A stretch of 15,503 bases of DNA from the NCBI GenBank assembly GCA_937138275.1, contig CAKZOY010000067.1, positions 1 to 15,503 of the forward strand. The letters are read 5' to 3'. Made by a program: the position numbers and the translations under genes. Shown in pieces: positions 6,801-14,562 of this stretch. The stretch's first letter is position 1; each line of letters opens with the position of its first letter. Origin of the DNA: an uncultured Chloroflexota bacterium (GTDB lineage: Bacteria > Chloroflexota > Anaerolineae > B4-G1 > DUEL01). The notes beneath the pieces were generated by a model. It searched no databases. It was not told the DNA's origin and saw only the letters and a list, made by a program, of their open reading frames with translations.

Positions 6801-8515
6801 GGACAGGTCCCACCGTTCAGGTGGATGCGGCTGATCTCCCGACCGCTGGCATCCAGGATGTGCACACCGCAGGCCATGCACGGGTCAAAGGAGTGGATGG
6901 TGCGCAGGATTTCTATCGGCTGGGCCGGATCGGCGATCGGGGTGCCGATGAGAGACGCCTCGTAGGGGCCGGGCTGGCCCTTCGGGTCCCGCGGCGAGCA
7001 GTTCCACGTGGAGGGCACGACCGCCTGGTAGTTGGCGATCTTCCCGTCCACGATGTGAATCCAGTGGCCCAGGGTCCCGCGCGGGGCGTCGTGGAAGCCG
7101 TAGCCCTTCGCCTCCTTGGGCCAGGTGGACGGGTCCCAGCGCTCTCCGTTGTGGATGCGGAGTTCTCCGCTCTCCATGTTGGCGGCCAGTTCGCCTATCC
7201 AGGCGGTCAGTTGTTCGGCGATCACCACGGTCTCCAGGCCGCGGGCGGCGGTGCGGCCGAGGGTGGAGAAGAGGGCCTCGGGACCGATCCCCAGTTGCTT
7301 GAGCGCCCCATCCACCAGGGCCTTGATCCGGGGCTGTCCGGAGGCGTAGGCGACCAGCACCCGGGCCAGCGGGCCGACCTCCATCGGCTTATCCTCGTAC
7401 CGCGGCGCTTTCATCCAGGTGTACTTGCCGTCGGTATCCAGATACTGATACGGAGGCTTCGGTCCGGTGTAGTTGGGCATCGTCTCCCCTTCCCACGGGT
7501 GCTTGCCCTTCCCATCCCCGTCGCTGTACTGGTACCACGAGTGCGTGACGTACTCAGCGATCTTCTGCTGGTCCACCGGGTGCACCCGGCTCAGGTCGCG
7601 GTTGAGGATGATCCCGGCGGGGAAGAGAAGGTTCCCGGCCCGATCGGGGAATTCGCCGCAGGCCAGGAAGTTCCCGATCCCCTCGCCCAGGGCACCCCAT
7701 TCGTCCTTGTAGAAAGAGGCCACGGCGAGGAGGTCGGGGATGTACACCTGTTCCACAAAGGCCTTCGCCTTCGCGGCCAGTCTCCGCAGGAAAGCCAGTT
7801 TGTCGGCGTTCAGGGCCGATTCGCTGTCGGGGTCCACCGCAATGGCGACACCGCCCACCAGGTAGGTCTGGGGGTGGGGGTTCTTGGCGCCCAGGATGGC
7901 ATGGGCCCGGATGATATCCCGCTGCCACTCCAGAGCCTCCAGATAGTGGGCGACAGCCAGCAGGTTCGCCTCCGGTGGCAACCGGTAAGCGGAGTGCCCC
8001 CAGTAGCCGTTGGCGAAGATGCCCAGTTGTCCACTGCGCACGAAATTGTTCAGTTTTTCTTTGATGGTCCGGAAGTAGTCCGGGCTGGAATTGGGCCAAT
8101 CCGAAATGGATTGGGCCAGTTTCGCGGTCGCATCGGGGTCCGCTTTCAGCGCGCTGACGATATCCACCCAATCCAGCGCGTGGAGGTGATAGAAGTGAAT
8201 CATGTGGTCGTGAACGAACTGAAAGCCGGCAATCAGATTGCGGACGAGGCGAGCGTTATCGGGAATTTGAATGTCCAGCGCGTTCTCCACGGCCCGCACT
8301 GAGGCGAGGGCGTGGACGGTGGTGCAGACCCCGCAGATGCGCTGGGCCATTAACCATGCCTCTCGGGGATCACGGCCTCTCAGGATGATCTCTATTCCCC
8401 GGAATGCCGTACTGGATGCCCAGGCGTTGGTGATCCGACCATCCTCCACCTGAGCCTCAATCCGCAAATGTCCCTCTATTCGGGTGATGGGGTCAACCAC
8501 AATTCTCTGTGCCAT
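6797..8515 (-). CDS. [NiFe] hydrogenase large (catalytic) subunit, group 1
   Basis: The 572-aa catalytic subunit shows both nickel-binding motifs: L1 RICGVCTTVH (C61, C64) near the N-terminus and L2 DPCMACGVH (C546, C549) near the C-terminus. The protease should cleave after H552, removing the final 20 residues (ILDASGREI...). Other family marks are the DPITRIEGHLRIE start and GHWIHIVDGKI. The length fits group 1 membrane-bound uptake enzymes. It lacks its own signal and would be co-exported with the Tat-signal-bearing small subunit. Start 8515 has a GGAGGAAA RBS and lies 18 bp behind the small-subunit stop. Together the two subunits oxidise H2 in the periplasm. Confidence 0.97.
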   Translation of the reverse strand: MAQRIVVDPITRIEGHLRIEAQVEDGRITNAWASSTAFRGIEIILRGRDPREAWLMAQRICGVCTTVHALASVRAVENALDIQIPDNARLVRNLIAGFQFVHDHMIHFYHLHALDWVDIVSALKADPDATAKLAQSISDWPNSSPDYFRTIKEKLNNFVRSGQLGIFANGYWGHSAYRLPPEANLLAVAHYLEALEWQRDIIRAHAILGAKNPHPQTYLVGGVAIAVDPDSESALNADKLAFLRRLAAKAKAFVEQVYIPDLLAVASFYKDEWGALGEGIGNFLACGEFPDRAGNLLFPAGIILNRDLSRVHPVDQQKIAEYVTHSWYQYSDGDGKGKHPWEGETMPNYTGPKPPYQYLDTDGKYTWMKAPRYEDKPMEVGPLARVLVAYASGQPRIKALVDGALKQLGIGPEALFSTLGRTAARGLETVVIAEQLTAWIGELAANMESGELRIHNGERWDPSTWPKEAKGYGFHDAPRGTLGHWIHIVDGKIANYQAVVPSTWNCSPRDPKGQPGPYEASLIGTPIADPAQPIEILRTIHSFDPCMACGVHILDASGREISRIHLNGGTCP

Positions 8516-8533
8516 TGGGTTTCCTCCCCAAAG

Positions 8534-9613
8534 TTATTCTTCTTTCTTGGTCAGTTGCCGGACGGCCACGGCGCCAGCCACCCCTGCGGCGACGCCCACC
8601 GCTGCGCCGATCACACCGGCAGTGACGGGCGACATCCCTTCCAGAGGCTCCACCGGCGGGTAGGTGGTGGAAGGAGTCACCAGATGGATGGGCACCGGTT
8701 CGTACGCGGGATTCTCCCAGAACTGCGGCGCTCCGCAGGCGATGCAGCCGTGCCCCGCCCCCACCGGCCAACTGGTGCCTTCGTTCCAGCGGATGGTGGG
8801 GCAGTTCATGAACGCGATCGGCCCCTTGCAGCCCATCTTGTAGAGGCACCAGCCCTTGCGGTGGCCTTCGTCCCCCCAGGCTTCCACGAACTCGCCGGCG
8901 TCAAAGTGGCCGCGCCGCTCGCAGTTATCGTGGATGCGGCGGCCGTGGGCGAAGAGCGGGCGACCCAGGTCGTCGGTCGCCGGCAGTTCTTTGAAGGTGA
9001 GATAATGAACGACGGTGGCGGTGATGTTGTCGGCATTGGGGGGACAGCCGGGCAGGTTAATGATGGGGACACCGGAGATGATGTCCTTCACGCCCTTGGC
9101 GCCGGTGGGGTTGGGGGTGGTGGACGGCCATCCGCCGTAAAACGCGCAGGCGCCGACGGTGATGATCGCTACCGTGTTGGCGGCGGCCTCTTTGAGGATA
9201 TCCAGCGCCGTCCGCCCACCGATGCAGCAGTACACCCCGTCATCTCCCGTCGGGATAGCGCCCTCCACGACGGTGATATATCCCCCTTCATGGATGGTAT
9301 CATGGAGGGATTTTTCGGCTGCCGTACCGGCAGGGGCCATAATGGTCTCGCTGTAGTTGAGGGAGAGGACATCCAGGACCAGTTCGGCCACGGTGGGGCG
9401 ATTGGCCCGCAGCAGAGTTTCCGTGCATCCGGTGCAACTCTGGAACTCCAGCCAGATGACCGGAGGACGCCGAACGGTCTCCAGGGCACGGGCGATTTTT
9501 GCGGCTGCCTCCACCGGCAGGGCCAGCACACCGGCCATTACAGTACAGAATTTCAGGAATTCTCGTCGGGTCACACCGCGGGCAGATAGTTCATCTATCA
9601 GAGCGGGATTCAT
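8534..9613 (-). CDS. [NiFe] hydrogenase small subunit, group 1, Tat-exported
   Basis: The 359-aa protein starts at 9613 with AGGAGG upstream; an in-frame ATG 16 codons earlier (9661) lacks such a site. The Tat signal TRREFLKF (15-22) and hydrophobic h-region are clear. Proximal-cluster ligands include CTGC (C60, C63), VGACAFYGG and LPGCPPN. The distal cluster has RRIHDNC, GWCLYKMGC, and the medial cluster NCPTIRWN and GCIACG. The plain CTGC, without the two additional cysteines of O2-tolerant membrane hydrogenases, suggests an ordinary O2-sensitive proximal cluster. A C-terminal hydrophobic helix (about 327-350) followed by basic residues anchors it. It is the first gene of the hydrogenase operon. 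Confidence 0.97.
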   Translation of the reverse strand: MNPALIDELSARGVTRREFLKFCTVMAGVLALPVEAAAKIARALETVRRPPVIWLEFQSCTGCTETLLRANRPTVAELVLDVLSLNYSETIMAPAGTAAEKSLHDTIHEGGYITVVEGAIPTGDDGVYCCIGGRTALDILKEAAANTVAIITVGACAFYGGWPSTTPNPTGAKGVKDIISGVPIINLPGCPPNADNITATVVHYLTFKELPATDDLGRPLFAHGRRIHDNCERRGHFDAGEFVEAWGDEGHRKGWCLYKMGCKGPIAFMNCPTIRWNEGTSWPVGAGHGCIACGAPQFWENPAYEPVPIHLVTPSTTYPPVEPLEGMSPVTAGVIGAAVGVAAGVAGAVAVRQLTKKEE

Positions 9614-9776
9614 CGGTATCCTCCTGAATGAAATCAAGATCAAGTTTCCTGGAAAATTCAAGGAGTCGTGCGATAGATTTGCCTCCTAACGCGGATTCTC
9701 ACGGAAGAGGGAGAAAATTGCCCCTTCCGGTGGTGCCGTCATCACAGGACCTGGTCCAGATACCTGATAAGTAACT
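9614..9776 (-). promoter_or_regulatory. Leader/upstream region of the hydrogenase operon
   Basis: No gene is visible. No clear sigma-70 or sigma-54 promoter for the small-subunit gene could be named. Visible structure includes an inverted repeat CGGAAGAGGG (9702-9711) / CCCCTTCCG (9721-9729) with a one-base bulge, a perfect palindrome GGACCTGGTCC (9747-9757), and a tandem TTGATCTTGAT (minus strand, about 9644-9634). Any of these could be an operator; none matches a regulator consensus I can name. Confidence 0.35.
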
Positions 9777-9806
9777 ATATTGACAATGGCAGATTCTAAA
9801 TTATAA
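9777..9806 (+). repeat. 30-bp promoter-bearing repeat, copy 1
   Basis: ATATTGACAATGGCA followed by an AT-rich tail ending TTATAA is repeated in direct orientation at 14513-14542. The copies match at 26 of 30 positions and every difference is a transition. Each contains TTGACA and a TATAAT-like hexamer 16 bp apart; here they are at 9780-9785 and 9802-9807. No gene follows within about 900 bp, so the promoter looks orphaned or drives a non-coding transcript. Confidence 0.65.
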
Positions 9807-9841
9807 TGACAAATTATGCGCTAAAAGTATAAATGGTATTA

Positions 9842-10046
9842 CCCAATTCGGCTTCCGGCCGAAAGAGGTCCCCGGTGAGCCGAAAGAGATTGGGCCCCAC
9901 CCCCCTGCCCCCCTCCCCGTTGAGGGCGGACGGATCGTCCGCCCCACAGCCGCACGGGGAGGGGGGAGAAAAGATGGCTCTGTCCCCCCTCTCCCCCGCC
10001 CGTCAGGGCAAAGGGGAGAGGGGGGCAAGGGGGGTGAGGGGGATAA
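9842..10046. repeat. Inverted-repeat and G-quadruplex block in non-coding DNA
   Basis: This block is mostly palindromes. CCCAATTCGGCT (9842-9853) pairs in two parts with AGCCGA...ATTGGG (9878-9894). GGGCGGACG/CGTCCGCCC (9924-9932, 9936-9944) forms a 9-bp stem with a GAT loop. CCCCCCTCTCCCC (9984-9996) pairs perfectly with GGGGAGAGGGGGG (10013-10025). From 10013 to 10042 four G-runs of 4, 6, 6 and 5 are spaced by AGA, CAA and TGA, a textbook G4 motif. Similar CCCTCTCCCC/GGGGAGAGGG repeats are common between genes in such genomes. No coding sequence is supported. Confidence 0.6.
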
Positions 10047-10436
10047 AGGGAGTCCCAGTCAACAAAGAAAACTCGGAATGAACGGTCAGACTCCCACCCG
10101 GGCAAGGGTAGGGGATACGACTTTGTGAGACTTTGTTAAAGACCGGGTAATACGACTTTATGAGAATCAACAACAGTTACCCTGATAAAAGGGAATGCCC
10201 TGCAAAGGCCCGATGGGATAAGGGGATTCGGGGTAGTATGCCCTTCCGGTACACGAGAAATGGGGATAAAGAGACCGCTGTCACCATATGATGGGAAACA
10301 GGGCCGTGCAAAACATACTCCAGCGGCCAACGGGGCCTCTCCATACGGTGGGCGCCGGAATTCGTCCAAAAGATGCCAGTAATCAACAACAGAAGATATG
10401 GCCATTGGGTGGATTAGCGGCGGGCATTCTGGGTAG

Positions 10437-10465
10437 ATTATACACACTGCATTTCATTTTGTCAA
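10437..10465 (-). promoter_or_regulatory. Orphan consensus promoter pointing left into non-coding DNA
   Basis: On the minus strand a perfect TTGACA (10465-10460) and perfect TATAAT (10442-10437) are separated by the optimal 17 bp. Transcription would start near 10430 and read toward 10100. The only open frame there (start about 10402, ending 10136) is short, lacks a ribosome binding site and has an unconvincing composition. The product may be a non-coding RNA or the promoter of a decayed gene. Confidence 0.6.
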
Positions 10466-10488
10466 CTTTGCACTGCCCCTTGGGTTGG

Positions 10489-10623
10489 CTTGTGCAACAA
10501 ATCATTTCGGGGGAGTGGCGCGCCCGTGAAAAGGGGGAAAGTGGGGTTTGTGGGGGCGGCTTCGCCGCCCCCACAAACCCCACACCCCACCCCTTTCCTA
10601 TGCAGGGTGAATTGCTGTGCAAG
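10489..10623. repeat. MITE-like palindromic repeat, copy 2 (inverted relative to copy 1)
   Basis: The 135-bp element has ends CTTGTGCAACAAATC and, read on the minus strand, CTTGCACAGCAATTC. Its centre is a perfect 20-bp stem (10541-10560 with 10564-10583) around a TTC triloop. It is the reverse complement of the 261-393 copy, with differences concentrated in one arm. It sits between the orphan leftward promoter and the rightward defence-operon promoter. Confidence 0.8.
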
Positions 10624-10641
10624 CCCCTTCCTTGCGGCTAC

Positions 10642-10670
10642 TTGACAGAAAAGACAACCCTACATATACT
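10642..10670 (+). promoter_or_regulatory. Strong promoter of the defence-type operon
   Basis: TTGACA (10642-10647) and TATACT (10665-10670) are spaced by 17 bp. Initiation near 10677 gives a leader of about 115 nt. That leader can fold: TCGCCTC pairs with GAGGCGA, and GGCAGACGC (10734-10742) with GCGTTCTGCC (10756-10765, one bulge), just ahead of the RBS AAGGAGG. The promoter is well supported; a regulatory role for the leader is speculative. Confidence 0.75.
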
Positions 10671-10793
10671 GGACACTGCGCGAAAACCCCATCGCCTCAT
10701 GGCTCCCCAACCACCCGAGGCGACAACCAGGATGGCAGACGCGCCCTGATGGGAGGCGTTCTGCCAGAGGACCTGCCCGCAAGGAGGATTCCT

Positions 10794-11057
10794 ATGGGCA
10801 AATACACACTGTTAGAAATGTTCCTGAAAGCAACACCCCCACATGTCCAGGAGATCACCCTGAGTTTTGCCCAGATTGAGATGATTATCGGAGCCAATTT
10901 GCCCCCATCCCACTGGAAATATCGCCCCTGGTGGGCCAACCAGAGAGACATCTCTATCCGGCCTCACGCCCGAGCCTGGCTGAATACGGGATTTGTGGTG
11001 AAAGCGGTCCACCAGGATAAGGACAACGGCTGGGTCACGTTCGCCAGATCGCAATGA
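10794..11057 (+). CDS. Small DUF7662-like protein, first gene of the defence-type operon
   Basis: The 87-aa protein starts at an ATG with AAGGAGG eight bases upstream. The pattern LSFAQIEMIIGANLPPS, YRPWWANQ, HARAWLNTGFVV and WVTFAR resembles the small DUF7662 family, for which no function is established as far as I know. It has no signal peptide or membrane segment and is basic and Trp-rich at its centre. Its stop overlaps the helicase start (ATGA at 11054-11057), so it is translationally coupled to the helicase and probably belongs to the same system. An open frame extends upstream to 10617 but crosses the repeat end and promoter and is not coding. Confidence 0.75.
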   Translation: MGKYTLLEMFLKATPPHVQEITLSFAQIEMIIGANLPPSHWKYRPWWANQRDISIRPHARAWLNTGFVVKAVHQDKDNGWVTFARSQ

Positions 11058-14000
11058 GCGGCATCCCTCAACCCAACGACATCCTCACCGGCGATTTCTG
11101 GCCCGAACCGGTGCGCGCCCTCACCGTCCAACCTCAGGGCTCCCAGGTGCGGATTGAGGCGGTCGGCATCCAGACCGAGCGATTCTATTCGCGTATCCTG
11201 ACCCCAACCGACCTGGCCCGTATCCGCATCTCCCCCGGCCTGCAGCGGGATATGGGCGGGCGCGGCGAAGGGTTCTTCCTGGGAATAGAGGCCCACCGCA
11301 TCCGCTTCGCTCATCAGTTTGACCCCCTACTGGCGGTCAACGTCTCCCAGGTGGACCCGCTCCCGCACCAGATTGAGGCCGTCTACCACTACATGCTCCG
11401 CCACCCGAAGGTCCGCTTCCTTCTCGCCGACGACCCCGGCGCCGGCAAGACCATCATGGCCGGCCTCCTGCTCAAGGAACTCAAGTACCGCGGGCTGGTG
11501 CGGCGCACCCTGATCGTCGTGCCGGGCCATCTCAAAGACCAGTGGCGGCGGGAGATGAAGGAGCGCTTCGGAGAGACGTTTCTGCTGGTGGACCGGGGCG
11601 TGATGACCGCCTCCTGGGGACGCAACATCTGGGAGGAGCAACCCCAGGTCATCACCTCTATGGACTTCGCCAAGCGGGACGATGTGCTGGCGACGCTGAG
11701 CGAGGTCCACTGGGACCTGATTGTGGTGGACGAGGCGCACAAGATGGCCGCGTACCGCTACGGTAACAAAGTGGATAAGACCGAACGGTACCGCCTGGGC
11801 GAACTGCTCTCCCGCACGGGCCATTTCCTGGTTTTCCTCACCGCCACCCCCCACCGGGGCGACCCGGAGAACTTCCGCCTGCTCCTGAACCTGCTGGAAC
11901 TGAACTTTTTCGCCGATACCACGCTCCTGCGCGAATCGGTGGAAAGCCGCGATAACCCGCTCTTCCTGCGCCGGTTGAAGGAGGACTTGAAGGACTTTCA
12001 GGGACGGCCCCTCTTCCCACCCCGCCACGTCTTCACCCGCCTCTACCGCCTCAGCGACGACGAGAAACGGCTCTACAACGCCGTCACCGAGTACGTGGAG
12101 AAGTCCTACAACCGGGCGCTGGCAGCCGATAAGCGCAACGTCGCTTTCGCCCTGCTGATCCTGCAGCGGCGGCTGGCCTCCAGCGTGCGCGCCGTCCGCC
12201 GCTCCCTGGAACGCCGCCGGGCGCGCCTGGAGGAACTGCTCCGCCTGGGGACGTGGCTGGCCGAAGGGGGCGCAGTAGACGAGGAGGAACTGGAGGACGC
12301 CCCGGAAGTGGAGCGCCTGAAACGGGAAGAGGAACTGGTGGAACGGCTCACCGCCGCCGAGACGCGCGAGGAACTGCAGGACGAAATCCGCACTCTGGAG
12401 ACCCTCATCCTCCTGGCGCGGGAGGCCGAACGGGCCGAGGTGGAGACCAAACTGGGCGAACTGCGCCAGGTGATGGAGGACGAGCGCATCCAGCAGACCG
12501 GGGAGAAAATCCTCATCTTCACCGAATCCCGGGAGACGCTGGACTACCTGGTGGAGAAACTGCGCACCTGGGGGTATTCGGTCGTTGCCTTGCACGGCGG
12601 AATGAACCTGGATGCCCGCATCCGCGCCGAGCACGACTTTCGCGACCGCACCCAGGTGATGGTCTCCACCGAGGCCGGCGGGGAGGGCATCAACCTGCAG
12701 TTCTGTTCGCTGATGGTCAACTACGACATCCCCTGGAACCCCAACCGTCTGGAACAGCGGATGGGCCGCGTCCATCGCTACGGTCAGCAGAAAGAGGTCC
12801 ACATCTACAACCTGGTCGCCTCCGACACCCGCGAGGGCCGGGTGCTGGAGGCACTCTTTCGCAAACTGGAGAACATCCGCCAGGCGCTGGGTTCCGACCG
12901 CGTCTTTGACGTCGTCGGCGAAGTGTTTCCGGGGAAGAGTCTGAGGGACCTGATTGTGGAGGCGATCGCCAACCGGCGGACGCTGGAGGAGATCGTCGCC
13001 GAGATTGAGTCCGTGCCCGATGAGCAGGCGGTCCAGCGGGCGCGCGAGGTGGCGATGGAGGCGCTGGCGACCCGTCACATTGACCTGAGTCGCGTCCTGG
13101 GGGAGGAGCGCCGTGCCCGGGAGCAGCGGCTGGTCCCCGAGTACATTGAGCGCTTCTTCGTCCGGAGTTGCCAGTGGCTGGGGGTTCCTGCGGAATTGCG
13201 GCGGGACGGCCTCTGGCGGGTGCCGACCGTCCCCTACGAAATCCGTCAAACTCCCCAGGAGTTCCGGCATCGCTACGGCGAGGTCTTCCGGGAGTACTCC
13301 AAAATCGCTTTTGAGAAGACGGTCGCCCGTCGGGAAGGGGCGGAGTTTGTCGCCCCGGGCCACCCCCTCCTGGAGGCGATGGTGGAGCGATTGCGGGCAG
13401 TGGCGAAGGAGGACCTGCAGCGGGGGGCAGTCTTCGCCGACCCCGACGGCCGACGGGACGGCTATCTGTGGTTTCTGGAGGCGGAACTGCGGGACGGCAA
13501 AGACGATGTCGCCCTCAAGCGACTGGTGGTCATCTACCAGCCGCGGGACGGCGGGCCGCTGCAGTGGGTCAACAGTTCGGTCCTCTGGGACCTCCAGCCG
13601 TTGGATGGCCCTCTGTCCACCGATCCCTGCCCGCCCCCCGATGAGGCGATCGTCTACGCAGTGGAGACGGTGGTCGGCGCGTTGCGGGAAGAAGTGCAGG
13701 CGCAGCGGGAACGGGCGGCAGAGATCAAGCGCAAGTACGGCCTGCGCTCGCTGGACCGGACGATCGGGAATTCGCAGGCGCAGCTGATGGACTACGAGAT
13801 CCGCCGTGCCCACGGCCTGTCCATCGCCGAGGCGGAGATCCGCAATGAGGAGCGGCGTCTGGAGGAGTTGCGGGCCCGACGGCAGGCGCTGGAGGAGGAG
13901 GTCCGTCGGGAGACCGGTCTGTTGCCGGCGGAGCCGAAACTGCTGGGCGTGGCGCGCGTGGTGCCGCAGGCGGCTGTCGGGCCTGAAATGCGCGCCGATC

Positions 14001-14395
14001 CGGAGATAGAGGCGGTGGGGATGCAGGTGGCGATGGAATACGAGCGCCGCCAGGGGCGGACGCCGGAGGACGTCTCTGCCGAGAACCTCGGTTACGACAT
14101 TCGTAGTATAATGGAGGGGGAGACGCGCTACATAGAGGTGAAGGCGCGGGCGACGACGGGCCCGGTCGTCCTCACCCCCAACGAGTGGCTGATGGCCCAG
14201 CGGCTGGGGGAGGAGTACTGGTTGTATGTGGTGGAGAACGCCGCCGGGGAGCCAGTGCTCTACACCCTGCGCAACCCGGCGGCGGTGCTGAAACCCGAGA
14301 AGGTGCGGGAAGTCGTCCGCTTCGTCGTCCGGGACTGGAAAGAGGCGGCGGGCGAACCGGCCCAGTTGCTCGCGACAGGGAGGGGGTCGGCATGA
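11054..14395 (+). CDS. SNF2-family helicase/translocase with C-terminal DUF3883 domain
   Basis: This is a 1113-aa protein of the HepA/COG0553 type. Lobe 1 has Walker A DDPGAGKTIMAG (K132), DEAH (226-229) and LTATPHRGDP. A charged helical insert rich in Glu and Arg (about 370-475) precedes lobe 2, which has ILIFTES, VSTEAGGEGINLQ and the arginine motif RLEQRMGRVHRYGQ. A long middle region of unknown fold follows. The last 100 residues form a DUF3883-like module with GYDI (D1015) and YIEVKAR (E1028, K1030), the D...ExK pattern of PD-(D/E)XK nuclease folds. Such proteins occur in restriction-like defence loci with DUF1156 methylases. It overlaps its neighbours by ATGA at both ends. Coordinates and helicase call are sure; the DNA target is not known. 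Confidence 0.93.
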   Translation: MSGIPQPNDILTGDFWPEPVRALTVQPQGSQVRIEAVGIQTERFYSRILTPTDLARIRISPGLQRDMGGRGEGFFLGIEAHRIRFAHQFDPLLAVNVSQVDPLPHQIEAVYHYMLRHPKVRFLLADDPGAGKTIMAGLLLKELKYRGLVRRTLIVVPGHLKDQWRREMKERFGETFLLVDRGVMTASWGRNIWEEQPQVITSMDFAKRDDVLATLSEVHWDLIVVDEAHKMAAYRYGNKVDKTERYRLGELLSRTGHFLVFLTATPHRGDPENFRLLLNLLELNFFADTTLLRESVESRDNPLFLRRLKEDLKDFQGRPLFPPRHVFTRLYRLSDDEKRLYNAVTEYVEKSYNRALAADKRNVAFALLILQRRLASSVRAVRRSLERRRARLEELLRLGTWLAEGGAVDEEELEDAPEVERLKREEELVERLTAAETREELQDEIRTLETLILLAREAERAEVETKLGELRQVMEDERIQQTGEKILIFTESRETLDYLVEKLRTWGYSVVALHGGMNLDARIRAEHDFRDRTQVMVSTEAGGEGINLQFCSLMVNYDIPWNPNRLEQRMGRVHRYGQQKEVHIYNLVASDTREGRVLEALFRKLENIRQALGSDRVFDVVGEVFPGKSLRDLIVEAIANRRTLEEIVAEIESVPDEQAVQRAREVAMEALATRHIDLSRVLGEERRAREQRLVPEYIERFFVRSCQWLGVPAELRRDGLWRVPTVPYEIRQTPQEFRHRYGEVFREYSKIAFEKTVARREGAEFVAPGHPLLEAMVERLRAVAKEDLQRGAVFADPDGRRDGYLWFLEAELRDGKDDVALKRLVVIYQPRDGGPLQWVNSSVLWDLQPLDGPLSTDPCPPPDEAIVYAVETVVGALREEVQAQRERAAEIKRKYGLRSLDRTIGNSQAQLMDYEIRRAHGLSIAEAEIRNEERRLEELRARRQALEEEVRRETGLLPAEPKLLGVARVVPQAAVGPEMRADPEIEAVGMQVAMEYERRQGRTPEDVSAENLGYDIRSIMEGETRYIEVKARATTGPVVLTPNEWLMAQRLGEEYWLYVVENAAGEPVLYTLRNPAAVLKPEKVREVVRFVVRDWKEAAGEPAQLLATGRGSA

Positions 14396-14535
14396 GCGAA
14401 TCGTGGGACTGGGTCATAGAGCGCCAGGAAAGACAATTTCTGGAGCGGAAGAGTTGCTATCACGGCATTGCAGACCTTCTCAGGGAGCGCCCCATCAAGG
14501 AGGTTGTGGACGATATTGACAATGGCAAATTTTAG
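14392..14535 (+). pseudogene. Truncated AlbA_2/Schlafen-like gene (47 aa), cut by an inserted repeat
   Basis: The frame begins at an ATGA overlap with the helicase stop, so it was a proper operon member. Its N-terminus (WDWVIERQERQFLERKSCY) resembles the start of AlbA_2/AAA_4-type proteins (ERQEGxxLExK pattern), usually several hundred residues long. The homology-like stretch continues to RPIKEVVDDI, and the frame then stops within the 30-bp repeat at 14513-14542, which supplies the last codons. No remainder of the gene was found downstream. I read this as a gene remnant after insertion or deletion; a functional 47-aa peptide is possible but less likely. Confidence 0.5.
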
Positions 14536-14542
14536 GTTATAA
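14513..14542 (+). repeat. 30-bp promoter-bearing repeat, copy 2
   Basis: This is the direct-orientation partner of 9777-9806. TTGACA (14516-14521) and TATAAA (14538-14543) are 16 bp apart, so it could start transcription near 14550. It cuts the AlbA_2-like frame and lies upstream of the nuclease and methylase genes, which it may now transcribe. Confidence 0.6.
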
Positions 14543-14562
14543 ACAAAAACATTGATGGCTAT

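Noticed and set aside
6791..8302. 503-codon open frame on the plus strand
   Set aside because: It is antisense to the hydrogenase large subunit, whose active-site motifs are intact.
9614..9776. Riboswitch or FNR box in the hydrogenase leader
   Set aside because: The TTGAT repeats are direct rather than inverted (no TTGAT-N4-ATCAA), and the hairpins match no riboswitch class I know.
10136..10402. Minus-strand open frame downstream of the orphan promoter
   Set aside because: There is no ribosome binding site, no recognisable motif and a proline-rich random-looking composition. Only the promoter is retained.
11327..13813. 828-codon open frame on the minus strand
   Set aside because: It is the shadow of the SNF2 helicase frame. 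It has low-complexity Gln/His/Val-rich sequence and no recognisable domain.
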